DNA of 64,000 nucleotides from RH-AL1 sp965198485 (GTDB taxonomy: Bacteria > Pseudomonadota > Alphaproteobacteria > Rhizobiales > Beijerinckiaceae): NCBI GenBank assembly GCA_965198485.1, contig CBDAPQ010000005.1, positions 310,001-374,000 on the forward strand, read 5' to 3'. Each line of letters opens with the position of its first letter. Position 1 is the first letter of the stretch. Below the pieces are notes generated by a model. The model was not told the origin of the DNA and ran no database searches. It saw only the letters and a list, made by a program, of their open reading frames with translations. Below are positions 46,140-56,400 of this stretch, piece by piece. The position numbers were made by a program, and so were the translations under genes.

Positions 46140-47090
46140 TCAGGCCCTCGCTTCGGCGATGACCGCGGCGAGCGTACGCTCGGCGAGCGGTACCTTGTAG
46201 GCGTTCTCGTGGGTCGGCGTCGCGTCGGCGAACAGGCGGGCGACAACGGCCGAGGCGCCGCGCGGCAGCTCGGCTTCGGCGTCCTGCATCCGCCACGGCT
46301 TGGGAGCGACGCCGCCGACCGCGACGCGGCCGGTGCCGTCGGGCTGGACCACCGCCGCGATCGAAACAAGGGCGTAGGCGTAGGACGAGCGGTCGCGCAC
46401 CTTGCGGTAGATCTGTTTGCCGCCGATCGGCGGCGGCAGCGTGACGGCGGTGATCAGCTCGCCCGGCGCCAGCACCGTCTCGGCCTCCGGCGCGTCGCCC
46501 GGCAGGCGATGGAAGTCGGCGATCGGGATCGCCCGCGTCCGGCCCTGCGCGTCGACGGTCTCGACTTGCGCGTCGAGGACGCGCATCGCGACCGCCATGT
46601 CCCCGGGGTGGGTGGCGATGCACGCCTGGCTCGTCCCCACGATGCCGAGCTGCCGGCTGACGCCACCGATCGCCGCGCAGCCCGAGCCGGGCTTGCGCTT
46701 GTTGCAGGCCTGGTTGGTGTCGTAGAAATAGGGACAGCGGGTGCGCTGCAGCAGGTTGCCGGCGGTCGTCGCCTTGTTGCGCAACTGGCCCGAGGCGCCG
46801 GCGAGGAGGGCGCGGCTCAGGACGCCGTAGTCGCGGCGCACGCGGGTATCGGCGGCAAGGTCGGTGTTGCGCACCAGAGCGCCGATGCGCAGCCCGTCGC
46901 CCGAGGTCGGCTCGATCCGGTCGAGGCCGAGGCGGTTGACGTCGACGAGGTGCGTCGGCGTCTCGATCTGCAGCTTCATCAGGTCGAGGAGGTTGGTGCC
47001 GCCGGCGATGAACTTGGCGCGCGGCGTGCGCGACACAGCCGCCGCAGCCTCGGCGGGCGAGTGGGCGCGCTCGTAGGTGAAGGCCTTCAC
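46140..47090 (-). CDS. paoB: PaoB-like aldehyde oxidoreductase, FAD subunit
   Basis: A 316-residue FAD-binding subunit from GTG 47090, overlapping the paoA stop (GTGA). The FAD motif FIAGGTNLLDLM is at residues 27-38, and GNLLQRTRCPYFYD follows near residue 110. The Cys set in RCPYF, QACNKRKPG and SGCAAIGG is the extra 4Fe-4S cluster insertion characteristic of PaoB and absent from most xanthine dehydrogenases. It relays electrons between the FeS subunit and FAD. Confidence 0.92.
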   Translation of the reverse strand: MKAFTYERAHSPAEAAAAVSRTPRAKFIAGGTNLLDLMKLQIETPTHLVDVNRLGLDRIEPTSGDGLRIGALVRNTDLAADTRVRRDYGVLSRALLAGASGQLRNKATTAGNLLQRTRCPYFYDTNQACNKRKPGSGCAAIGGVSRQLGIVGTSQACIATHPGDMAVAMRVLDAQVETVDAQGRTRAIPIADFHRLPGDAPEAETVLAPGELITAVTLPPPIGGKQIYRKVRDRSSYAYALVSIAAVVQPDGTGRVAVGGVAPKPWRMQDAEAELPRGASAVVARLFADATPTHENAYKVPLAERTLAAVIAEARA

Positions 47091-47722
47091 GACGGCACTC
47101 CCGCGACTTCGCTCATGGCTTCGACGATGTTGGAATAGGCGCCGCACCGGCAGATGTTGCCGCTCATGCGCTCGCGGATCTCCGCCGCGGTGACTTCGGA
47201 CGACGCGGTGAGGTCGGCGGTGACGTGGCTCGGGATGCCGGCCTTGATCTCGCCCAGGACGGCGACGGCCGAGCAGATCTGGCCGGGCGTGCAATAGCCG
47301 CACTGATAGCCGTCGTGCTTCACGAAGGCGGCCTGCATCGGATGGAGCGCGTCGGGCGTGCCCAGCCCCTCGATGGTGGTGACGGTGTCGCCGTCGTGCA
47401 TCACGGCAAGCGTGAGGCAGGCGTTGATCCGTCGGCCCTCGAGGAGAACGGTGCAGGCGCCGCACTGGCCGTGGTCGCAGCCCTTCTTCGTACCGGTCAG
47501 CTGCAGGTGCTCGCGCAGCGCGTCGAGCAGCGTGGTCCGCGTGTCTACCTTAAGGTGACGGAGCTCGCCGTTGACGGTGAGCGCGACCTCGGTGATTACC
47601 GGGTCGCCGGCAGGGGCGGACCGGGTGCCGGCCGCTGCCGGCATGGCGGTCACGACCGTCGAGGCGGATGCGCCGGCCAAGAGGCTTCTACGGTCCAGTT
47701 CGATCGCTCCTTGGTCGTGCAT
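47087..47722 (-). CDS. paoA: PaoA-like aldehyde oxidoreductase, 2Fe-2S subunit
   Basis: A 211-residue subunit with a twin-arginine-type leader (DRRSLLAGASAS at residues 10-21), indicating export with its partners. The first 2Fe-2S cluster uses Cys82, 87, 90 and 102 (GCDHGQCGACT, INACLT). The second uses CGYC and CRC in YQCGYCTPGQICS and GNICRCGAY. I prefer ATG 47722, which has GGGAG just upstream, over ATG 47734. It heads paoABC. Confidence 0.93.
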   Translation of the reverse strand: MHDQGAIELDRRSLLAGASASTVVTAMPAAAGTRSAPAGDPVITEVALTVNGELRHLKVDTRTTLLDALREHLQLTGTKKGCDHGQCGACTVLLEGRRINACLTLAVMHDGDTVTTIEGLGTPDALHPMQAAFVKHDGYQCGYCTPGQICSAVAVLGEIKAGIPSHVTADLTASSEVTAAEIRERMSGNICRCGAYSNIVEAMSEVAGVPS

Positions 47723-47950
47723 GTGGTCTCCCATGGTTCGTCTGCGTCGGCCGCACGCCCGTTCGTGCTGAAACAGCGCCGCTCGACCGGTGGCCGGCTC
47801 ACGTCGGGAACGTAAACGGCGACCGCGGCAGCATCTCCGGACTGCCGAACGTCGGTTCAATCGCAGCGTCTCGATAGGCCGGAAACCTCGTTTACATGCG
47901 GCCAATCCCTCGAATTTTCAAGGTGGCTTGCCGTGCCGGCCTCCGCCGGA

Positions 47951-48160
47951 TAGGTAATATAGCCTAAAGCGTGCTCCCTGTAAACTCGGCCATGGCGGGC
48001 GAACGCGAACGGGCCTGGCGTCGAGCCCTGACATGTGGCCCCGCCAAAGTCAGGGTACCCCGACAACAACACGGGCCGTTGTCAGGGTAAGGCGACAAGA
48101 AACCGTGCCCTTGCCGCAACCCGTGACAAGGCCCGCAACGGAGCGGCCGTTCGCCGACAT
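47951..48160 (+). repeat. Dispersed structured intergenic repeat, copy 2
   Basis: The partner of the element at 38590-38800. Potential stems are CCCTGAC (48026-48032) with GTCAGGG (48049-48055, perfect), CCGACAAC with GTTGTCAGG in 48059-48087, and a weaker CCTTG/CAAGG stem near 48108-48132. It lies in the 906-base gap between the paoA start and the GAF-GGDEF gene. The rest of that gap (48161-48628) holds no recognisable gene. Confidence 0.7.
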
Positions 48161-48563
48161 GGAGCTCGTCCTCGACTTGTCCTTAGGCCGCTCTACGACG
48201 ATGGCTGTCGCTCAGGCGCGATGCCGGTCGATCAAAGCGGTAAGATCAACAAGCGATTGCGCTTGCGAATAAACGCATCGAATGCGGCTTCAGGCGCCGT
48301 GTCGGTATCTCGTCCGAGCGACTCGCGGCGCTCAACGGAACCGATCCGGATTGATGAAGCGCTCTGTCGAAAATATCGTAAGATCATCCGAAATCCGGAT
48401 CGAGGCGAGGTCAAGACGATCGGATCGCGCAAGCGTTTCGCTCAAGCTCGTCGTTCGGCATGAGACATTGCTTTCGACCCTGGCATCTTTAGACAAATAA
48501 TTTCACAGGATTTATCTCATGACCGATTGAAAAAAGTAGTTAACATCTCTTTCATTTCTCTAC

Positions 48564-48578
48564 TTGACCTTACGTCAA
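48564..48578. promoter_or_regulatory. Dyad in an AT-rich leader upstream of the GAF-GGDEF gene
   Basis: TTGAC-CTTAC-GTCAA is a perfect inverted repeat within a ~140-base region (about 48480-48628) that is far less GC-rich than its surroundings. The left half could double as a -35 element. It lies about 50 bases upstream of the start codon, fitting an operator or promoter for the cyclic-di-GMP genes. The region also contains GATCGCGATTAATCG-type partial symmetry. Confidence 0.4.
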
Positions 48579-48628
48579 CTTTGCAATCTCGATCGCGATT
48601 AATCGTTTAATAAGGTGTACCTAGCTCT

Positions 48629-49693
48629 ATGAATGCTGATTTAGCGCTTCTCATCTCGGTCGCGCCGAGCCTAATGATGGCGGAGAGTGCTATGCAAGCG
48701 GAGTCAATGATCGGCGAGGAAGCCCGGCTTGCCTCTCTCTACGAGTTCGGCTTGCTCGATACCGCGCCGGAGGAAGCTTACGATCGCATCACACGCCTAG
48801 CAACGGATCTGCTCAACGTTCCTGTCGCCAAGATCAACCTCATCGATCGAGAACGGCAGTGGAGCAAGTCCTCCGTCGGGGAAAAGCGGGGAGAGATGAG
48901 GCGAGAGGACTCCTTCTGCACGTGGACTATATGCCAAGACGAGCCGCTCGTCGTCAGGGACGCCAAGAACGAGCCGCGGTTCTGCGCACTGCCGCAGGTT
49001 GCGTTACCGCCACACTTTCGTTTCTATGCCGGAGTTCCGCTGAAGGATCGTCTCGGCAACAACGTCGGCGCACTCTGCTGTCAGGACTTCGAGCCACGTT
49101 CTCCGACCGACGAGCAGATATCGGCTTTGCAGCATCTCACTCGGCTGACCGTCGACATGATGGAATTGCGCAAGGTCGCGCCGACCGACGATCTGACCGG
49201 GGTCATGACCCGAAGAGCCTTCCTCGACAGCGCGACGCGCGACGTTGGCCTGTCGCTGCATCACCGACGACCCCTTTCGGCGGTCATGATCGACCTCGAC
49301 CATTTCAAGGCTATCAACGACGTCTACGGGCATGCCGCCGGAGACCATCTCTTGGGCCAGGCAGCGACCCTGCTGTCGAAACAGCTCCACGCTTCCAACT
49401 ACATCGGTCGGATGGGCGGTGAGACGTTCGCTGTCATCCTGCGCGAAACGCCGGCGACGAACGCCGTCGAGGTCGCCGAACGCCTCCGTCTCGCCCTTAC
49501 GAGCGCATCGTTTCCATTCTGTCGCACGGAACTGAAGATTGCGGCCAGCCTGGGTGTGGCTGGTCTCGAGCCAACCATATCAGACGTTCACAGCCTCCTC
49601 CGGCGCGCCGATGCCTCGCTGCACGCGGCGAAAGCGGGCGGCCGGAATCGCACGATGATGCTGACGCCAGAACCGCTTTTTCGTCCCTGTTGA
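48629..49693 (+). CDS. GAF-GGDEF protein with a deviant GGETF motif
   Basis: 354 residues: a GAF domain (about 30-180) containing a conserved-looking FCTWTICQDEPLVV and FYAGVPL, then a GGDEF domain (about 185-345) starting DDLTGVMTRRAFLD with IDLDHFKAINDVYGHAAGD. The active-site signature is GGETF at 263-267, where diguanylate cyclases have GG(D/E)EF, so activity may be reduced or lost. The start could also be ATG 48692, which has a better ribosome-binding site (GGAG). The REC-EAL gene follows after 89 bases on the same strand. Confidence 0.88.
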   Translation: MNADLALLISVAPSLMMAESAMQAESMIGEEARLASLYEFGLLDTAPEEAYDRITRLATDLLNVPVAKINLIDRERQWSKSSVGEKRGEMRREDSFCTWTICQDEPLVVRDAKNEPRFCALPQVALPPHFRFYAGVPLKDRLGNNVGALCCQDFEPRSPTDEQISALQHLTRLTVDMMELRKVAPTDDLTGVMTRRAFLDSATRDVGLSLHHRRPLSAVMIDLDHFKAINDVYGHAAGDHLLGQAATLLSKQLHASNYIGRMGGETFAVILRETPATNAVEVAERLRLALTSASFPFCRTELKIAASLGVAGLEPTISDVHSLLRRADASLHAAKAGGRNRTMMLTPEPLFRPC

Positions 49694-49782
49694 AACGAAT
49701 CCACATGGAAACTGATGAATGTACTTGCGCGCGAACACATCAGCTCCGGGTGTCCAGATATTGGTATTGAAGGTCCAAGGCA

Positions 49783-51042
49783 GTGCTTATTGAAGAAAAT
49801 CGTGTGGAACGTTACTCGAGAAGATTACTCTCTCGCAACGATTCCGATGTCTTTTGCCCATCGACGAAGCCGTGTCGTGCGGTGCTGATCGTCGAGGATG
49901 ACACGACCATCAGTAACGCGTGGGGGACGGTGCTCGAGAGCGGCGGCTTCGAACCAGTGCAGATCCTCGATATCGCAGACCTCGAGGATCGGGGGGAACG
50001 CGACGCGCCCTTCATGATCCTGGATGTTTCCTTGCGCGACAGCGACGCGGTCGACGTCATTCAGAAGCTCGTTTCCTGGCAATACAAGGGTGCTGTACAG
50101 ATCGTCAGTGGCAACACCCTGGAGGTGCTCGAGGACGTCAAGACGTTGGGGGAGAGCTACGGACTGAAGATGTTGCCGGTCATGCGAAAACCGGTGCTTC
50201 CGGAATCGCTGCTGTCGATCGTCGAGCATGAGGTCTCGTCGTCGTCGATGACGGAGGAGACCATCAAGCCGGCTGCTCCCGTGGTCAAAGCGGGAGAAGC
50301 GATCAACCTTGGCCTTGCTCTGCGCGAAGGCTGGGTAGAAGTCTGGTACCAACCCAAATACGACGTTGCGACGCTCGAGATGGTGGGGGCCGAATGCCTC
50401 AGCCGCTTGAGACATCCTGAAAAGGGCATCATCCCGCCGGCTCTCTTTCTTACCGGAGCAACCGCCGAGGATATCGCCAGCCTGACCAAGACCGTGCTGC
50501 GACAAGCTTGCCGCGACTGGTCGGACTTCGACGAGGCAGGGCACGCGCTCAGGCTCGCGGTCAACGTCCCAGGCCACCAGATCCTCGATGTACCGCTGGT
50601 CAAGCTAATCCGGGAGCTCTCGCCAAGGAGCGAGCGTTGGCCCGGTCTGGTCTTGGAGATCACGGAGGACGAAGCGTTGCGCGACATCGAGGCTGCGCGT
50701 TCGATCAGCACCCAGTTGAAGATCTACAATGTGGCCTTGTCGATCGACGATTTCGGCATGGGCTATTCGAGCTTCGCTCGCCTGCGCGAAATCCCCTTCA
50801 AGGAGATCAAGCTCGATCGCAGCCTGGTCGACGGTTGCGCGGAGGACGAGGTCAAGGGAGCGCTTTGCCGCTCCGTGATCGATCTCGCGCACTCCTTCGG
50901 CGCTAAGGCGGTCGCCGAAGGAGTCGAGAGCAAGAAGGATCTGGACTATCTCCGCTCCATCTGGTGCGATCTCGCGCAAGGCTACTTGTGTGCCCGCCCG
51001 ATGCCGAAGGACAAGCTGCTGGCGATCCTCTCAGGGCACTGA
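49783..51042 (+). CDS. REC-EAL cyclic-di-GMP phosphodiesterase
   Basis: 419 residues from GTG 49783 (AAGG upstream). The receiver domain (about 31-150) has the phosphoacceptor Asp81 in MILDVSLRD and the conserved KP at 136-137. The EAL domain (about 170-415) has ECL at 204-206 for EAL (the metal-binding Glu is kept), NVPGHQ, LEITEDEA, SIDDFGMGYSS, KLDRSLV and AEGVES, so the catalytic set looks intact. It probably hydrolyses c-di-GMP under phosphorelay control and forms a functional pair with the upstream GGDEF protein. Confidence 0.9.
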   Translation: MLIEENRVERYSRRLLSRNDSDVFCPSTKPCRAVLIVEDDTTISNAWGTVLESGGFEPVQILDIADLEDRGERDAPFMILDVSLRDSDAVDVIQKLVSWQYKGAVQIVSGNTLEVLEDVKTLGESYGLKMLPVMRKPVLPESLLSIVEHEVSSSSMTEETIKPAAPVVKAGEAINLGLALREGWVEVWYQPKYDVATLEMVGAECLSRLRHPEKGIIPPALFLTGATAEDIASLTKTVLRQACRDWSDFDEAGHALRLAVNVPGHQILDVPLVKLIRELSPRSERWPGLVLEITEDEALRDIEAARSISTQLKIYNVALSIDDFGMGYSSFARLREIPFKEIKLDRSLVDGCAEDEVKGALCRSVIDLAHSFGAKAVAEGVESKKDLDYLRSIWCDLAQGYLCARPMPKDKLLAILSGH

Positions 51043-51375
51043 CGCATCGTAGCGTCGACAAGAGGCTCTGCGTCCCGCTGGCAATCCAGAGCGCGCCCGG
51101 GTCCTCCAGGCACGACTTAAGGCGGCGGCGCTCTGCCCCGGCAGTCGAAGCCTCCAACGCGCAGTCCCGACGCCGACGCCGAGACGCCGGCGAGCCTCGA
51201 CGGAAGCCGCGCTCGTGACTGCCCGACACGCTAAAGTTCGAAGAAAGCTTCGCGGCCGCCGCACCTGCCATTAGCACCGTACGAGCCGGGCGAAGACGCT
51301 GGCCAATGCCGATGAGGGGCACGACGCCACTGGCAACGGCGGTGTCGTCGCCACCAAGGGCGGGGCATCCTCGGC
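51043..51375. other. Intergenic stretch between the REC-EAL gene and the giant repeat protein
   Basis: 333 bases between two convergent genes. Short ORFs on both strands are Arg/Ala-rich and show no family features. A small hairpin (CGAAG, AAAG, CTTCG) lies near 51238. I see no convincing gene or strong terminator. Confidence 0.45.
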
Positions 51376-54300
51376 TCAGTCGAGCAGTCTCGCGACCCTC
51401 GAGAGCTCCGCCGAGGCGTGTCGCGAGGCGGCGACCATGTGCGACAGCGTGCGGCCGGCCTGCGGCCGCGGTGCCAGCGGCATGATGGTCCCGCGGTCGG
51501 TCCGGATCGTGACCGAGCGCTGACTCGTCGCGCCGCTGGCGAAGGTCGAGACGATCTTGAGGTCGATGCTCTCGACGCCGCCCGGCACCTTGCCGACGAC
51601 ATAGCCTCTCCCGTCCGCACGCAACCAGGAGGGCAGAGGCCTGCCGTCGGCGAGCGTAATGGTGACGCGGGCCAGCGGATCGCCCGGACCGGCGCCGCTG
51701 CCCACGCTGATCGACAGCACGCGGTCGCGCAGCATCGTCTCGATGTTGATCATCGGCCCGGTCTCGCCGCGGCTCGTCGCGTCGACGTCGATCGACGTGG
51801 CCCCTAGGAAGTTCAGCGGCGTCGACAGCGCCTCCACGCCACGGCCCAGCACGTCCTGCGTCCGCTCGAACCGATCGCCGACCTCGTCGGTGGCGGCGCC
51901 GGACCGCACGATGCCGGTGCCCGGGTCGGACAGTCTCTGCAGCCCGTTCAGCGGCGCGATGCTGTTGACCGTCGAGATCACGATGCCGTCGAGGGCGATC
52001 ACTTGCGAGCGCTCCTCGGCGCCCGAGGTCTGGTCGATCACGTCGAGGATCGGCGTCGCCGGCGTCGAACGGAATGGTCCGAGGTCGGCGATGCGGATGG
52101 GCATCGCGCCGAGAATGCCCGGAAGCAGCGCCGTTGCCGGCTCGAAGAAGCTCGGCGGCGTCAGGATCGAGGGCGACACCGTGTCGACGGTGTAAAGGAA
52201 GCTCTCCGAGACGCCGGCGCCCTTCTCGTCGGTCGCCGTCACCGTGACCGTGTACACTTTCGGCGACGCGAGCGACGGATCGATGACGCCGGTGACACGG
52301 CCCGTGGCCGGATCGAACGCGAGGCCAGGCGGCAGACCGGTGGCGGCGAAGGTGAGCGTGTCGCCCGCCGGGTCGGCGAAGGCGGTGCCGAGGTCGAGTG
52401 GCGCGATCGCCTTCCCGGCGCGCCCGTGCTGGTCGGCCGTCTGCGCGACGATCGTGGGCGCCACCTTGTCGACCTCGATGGCGAAGACCCGCGAATACGT
52501 GCCACCTAGGGTATCCGTCGCGGTGACCGTCACCGCGTAGATGCCTTCGAGCGACGCGCCCGAACCGAGCTTCACCGGCGCCAGCGCCGAGGCGTTGCGG
52601 TCGAGCGTGCCGGTGATGAGCCCCGTTGCCGGATCGAGGGCGAGGCCGGCGGGCAGCCCGGTGGCATCGTAGGTGAGCGACAGGCCGTCGGGGCTGGCGA
52701 ACCCGCCTGCGGTCTCGATGGCAATGCCGCTTTGGCCGTCGCCGTAGTGCTGCGGCGGAAGGCTGCCCGCAGCAACGGGCAGCACTTCGCTCACCTTCCA
52801 ATGGAAGGTCTCGGCCGTGGCGGCGCCCTTGTCGTCGACCGCGGTAACGGTGACGGCGTAGTCGCCCGGCAGTGCGTCGGGCGCGATCGTGCCGGCGATC
52901 AGGCCGCTCGCCGGGTCGATGGCGAGCCCTTTGGGCAGGCCGCTCGCCGCATAGGTAAGGGTATCGCCGGCGTTGGGGTCGGCGAAGGCCTGCGAGGCAT
53001 CGACGGACGAGACCTGCTGCCCCTGCGCGCCGGCCTGATCGGACGTCGGCGCCACCAGCGCCGGCGCCTGGTTGGTGGCCTCGAGCGTGTACACCTGGAT
53101 CGCCGCGCCGCCCTGCCCGTCGGAGGCGGTCACCGTCACCGTGTAGGTGCCGTGATTGCCGCCGGTCGAGGCGTCGTGGTCGAGCGTGCCGCTCACGATG
53201 CCGTTGGCGGGATCGATCGAAAGCCCGGCGGGTAGGCCGCTGGCAGCGTAGGTCAGTGGCAGATGGTTGGGATCGGCGAAAGCCGCCGAGACGTCGAACG
53301 GCTTGATCGTCGTGCCGTCGGGAACGGCTCCCACCACGATCGGGGCCGTGGCCGTGGGCGGCAGATCAGCGACCGTCCAGGCAAAGGTCTCGCTCGTGGC
53401 CGCGCCCTTGCCGTCCGTGGCGGTGACGGCGACGGTGTAGGGCCCGCCGGTGGATGCCGTGCTGGCGAGCGTGCCGGCGATCCGGCCTGTCGCCGGATCG
53501 ATCGAGAGACCCGGCGGCAGATCGGCGGCGCTGTAGGTCAGCGCGTCGCCTGCGGGATCGACGAAGGCTTGCGCGGTGTCGAGCGACACGGCCTCGCCGT
53601 CCTGCCCGTGCTGGTCGGCGGTGCTGGTCCCCACCGCCGGACCCTGGTCTGCGGCGGCGATCGTGAAGGTCTGCGCCGCCGTGCCGCCGAGCCCGTCGGA
53701 GGCGGTCACCGTCACATCGTGCGAGCCTTGGCCGCCGCCGGTCGAGGCGTCGCGGTCGAGGGTGCCGGTGATCGCGCCGGTCTTCGGGTCGATCGAGAGC
53801 CCGGCCGGCAGGCCCGTCGCCGTATAGGTCAACGCGTTCCCGTTGGCGTCGGAGAACCCGTCGGCGGTGGCGATCGCGACGCTCCCCTGCCGGTCGGCGA
53901 GGTCCTGAGTCGGCAGCGTGCCCTGCGCCGTCGGCGGCACGTCGGCGATCGTCCAGGCGAAGGTCTCGACCGTGGTCGCGCCCTTGTCGTCGGTGGCAGT
54001 CACCGAGACCTGGTAGGTGCCGGGCTGCGCGTCGCCGGTCACCGTGCCGCCGATCCGGCCCGTGGCCGGATCGATCGCGAGACCCGCCGGCAGGTTCGTT
54101 GCGGCATAGGTCAGCGCGTCGCCGTTGGGATCGGCGAAGGCCTGCGAGGCATCCACGGCGGTGATGGCGTCGCCGTCCTTGTCGGACTGATCGGCGGTCT
54201 TGGTCCCGATGATCGGCGCCTGGTTCGCGGAATCGACCGTGAAGCCCTGCGAGATGGTGCCGCCGGCATCGGTGGCCGTCACGATGACATTGTAGGAGCC

Positions 54301-55900
54301 GTCCAGCGTCGCGCCGGAGCCGGTGGTGGTCGGCGCGTTCTTCGAGGCGTCGTGGTCGAGCGTACCGGTGATCAGGCCGGTCGTCGGGGCGATCGAAAGC
54401 CCGGCCGGCAGACCGCTCGCGGCGTAGGTCGTAGGGGCGCCGTCGCCGGCGAAATGCGACGCGGTATCGATCGAGACCGCCGTGCCGTCGAAGCCGGACA
54501 CTTCGGGGATCGGGCTCGGCGCGCCCGGCACGGTCGGCAGGATCGTCCAAGAGAGCGTCTCGCTGGTCGAGGCGCCCTTGTCGTCCGTGGCCGTGATCGT
54601 CACCGCGTAGGGGCTACCCGTGTCATCGCCGGCCGCGACCGCGCCGGTGATCAGCCCGGTCTTCGGGTCGATCGCGAGGCCGGCCGGCAGGCCGCTCGCC
54701 GCGAAAGTCAGCACATCGCCGGTATCGGGGTCGGCGAAGGCCGAGGCGGCGTTGACGGATACAGTGTCGCCCTCGGTGCTTTTCTGATCGGCCGTCCTGG
54801 TTTCGACGTCGAGCGCCTCGTTGTGCGCATCGAGGATGAAGCTCTGCGTTGCGTTGCCGCCAAGCCCATCGGAAGCGGTCACAGTCACCGTGTAGGTGCC
54901 ATCGAGCGTGGCGCCCGAGCCGGAAGTGACCGGCGCGTTCTTCGAGGCGTCGTGATCGAGCGTACCGGTGATGCGGCCGCTCGAGGGATCGATGGACAGG
55001 CCGGCGGGCAGACCCGTGGCGGCGTAGGTGAGCGGATCGCCGTTGACGTCGGCGAAAGCCGCGGCGGTGTCGATCGCGATCCCAGCGGTGCCGTCGCTGA
55101 ACCTCTGGTTGACCAGCGCGCCCTCCGCCGTGGGCGGCACGTCGGTGATGATCCAGGTGAAAGTCTCCGTCGTCGCCAGACTCTTGTCGTCAATCGCGGT
55201 GACGCTGACGCCGTAGGTGCCGGGTGCGGCATTGCCAGACACGGTGCCGGTGACGAGCCCGGTTCTAGAATCGATGGAAAGGCCCGCCGGCAGGTACGCG
55301 GCCGCGTAAGTCAGCGGGTCGCCGTTGGGATCGGAGAAGGCCGAGGAGGTGTCCACGGCCGGGATCGTGGTGCCGTCGGCGTTGACCTGATCAGCGGTGC
55401 GAGTGCCGACTGCAGGAGCCTGGTTCGAGGCGGTCAAGTGGAAGACGTCCGTGGCGCTGCCGCCCTGACCGTCGGAGGCGGTGACGGAGATCGCGTAGGT
55501 GCCGGCGCCGCTGCCGCCGCCGATCGAGGCGTCGTGGTCGAGCGTGCCGGCAATGACGCCGGTGGCCGGGTCGATTGCGAGGCCGGTCGGCAGGCCCGTG
55601 GCGCTGTAGGTGTAGGAGACGCCATCGGGATTGCTGAAGCCGCTGGCCGTGGCGATGCTGACCGCGGCGCCGTCGTTCGCCGCCTGGTCCGGCAGCGTGG
55701 CGGCCGTCGGCGGCAGATCGGCGACGGTCCAGGCGAAGGTCTCGCTTGTCGCCGCGCCCTTGTCGTCCGTCGCCGTCACGGTGACGGTGTAGGGGCCGCC
55801 GAGCGAGGCGTGCGGGTCGATCGTGCCCGTGATCAGCCCGGTGGCCGGATTGATCGAGAGCCCGGCCGGGAGCCCGTGGCGGCGATCATGCCCGGATGGC
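51376..55900 (-). CDS. Giant putative-Ig (He_PIG) repeat protein, C-terminal segment
   Basis: An open minus-strand frame (it formally extends to 56097, but the last ~200 bases are scrambled) encodes about 12 tandem ~100-residue modules. They carry the He_PIG/cadherin-like pattern, for example LTYAATGLPAGLSIDP followed by GxIxGT, GTYTVTVTATD and ETFAWTVAD. After the last module (about 52190) comes a ~270-residue non-repetitive C-terminal region (MPIRIADLGPF, then ADGRGYVVGKVPGGVESIDL, ending SRVARLLD). Such proteins are usually secreted or surface adhesins. No RTX nonapeptides are seen. It reads as the C-terminal part of the gene that continues at 56307-64000. Confidence 0.8.
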
Positions 55901-56400
55901 CGGATTGATCGAGAGCCCGGCCGGGAGCCGTCGCTGGCGGCGTAGGTGACGATGTCGCCGTCGTGTCGAGCGTGCCGGGATCGGGCGAAGGATTTGCCGG
56001 CGAAGTGCGATCGATCGGCGCGATCGTCGTGCCGTCCGGCGAGCGCGTCGGTGCCGATGCTGGTCCGGCGTCGGTTGTCGCCGAGCGTCGGGCGCACTGA
56101 CGGTTGCCGTCGAGTCGAGGGTGAAGGTCTGGTGATCAGCCCGTGGCCGGATTGATCGCCCGGCCGTCGCTGGCGGCGTAGGTGACGATGTCACGGTGTA
56201 GGTGCCATCCGAGCGTCGCGGCCCGAGCCGGTGGTTTGGTCGGCGCGTTCTTCGAGGGTGAAGGTCTGGGTCGCCGTGCCGCCCTGGCCGTCGCTGGCGG
56301 TGACGGTCACGGTGTAGGTGCCATCCAGCGTCGCGCCCGAGCCGGTGGTGGTCGGCGCGTTCTTCGAGGCGTCGTGGCGAGCGTGCCGGGCTGTCCGGTC
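55870..56400. other. Scrambled block interrupting the giant repeat gene
   Basis: Both flanking repeat frames break down here. The ~530 bases are a patchwork of short pieces of the neighbouring unit (56400-57000) with many small deletions, and the phrases for GLPAGLSINPATG, TLDGTYTVTVTASD and NAPTTTGSGA occur out of order or cut. For example, GTGGTCGAGCGTGCC of intact units appears as GTGGCGAGCGTGCC near 56373. The pattern fits a misassembled or poorly polished repeat better than natural decay, but a real rearrangement cannot be excluded. Confidence 0.75.

Noticed and set aside
51240..51256. Hairpin CGAAG-AAAG-CTTCG as a terminator of the giant gene
   Set aside because: The stem is only five pairs and no U-tract follows on either strand.
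53263..55908. An 881-codon plus-strand open frame, and several other long plus-strand frames, opposite the giant repeat protein
   Set aside because: These are Arg/Gly-rich antisense shadows that exist because the GC-rich repeats lack stops on both strands. They repeat with the same 600-bp period and have no family features.
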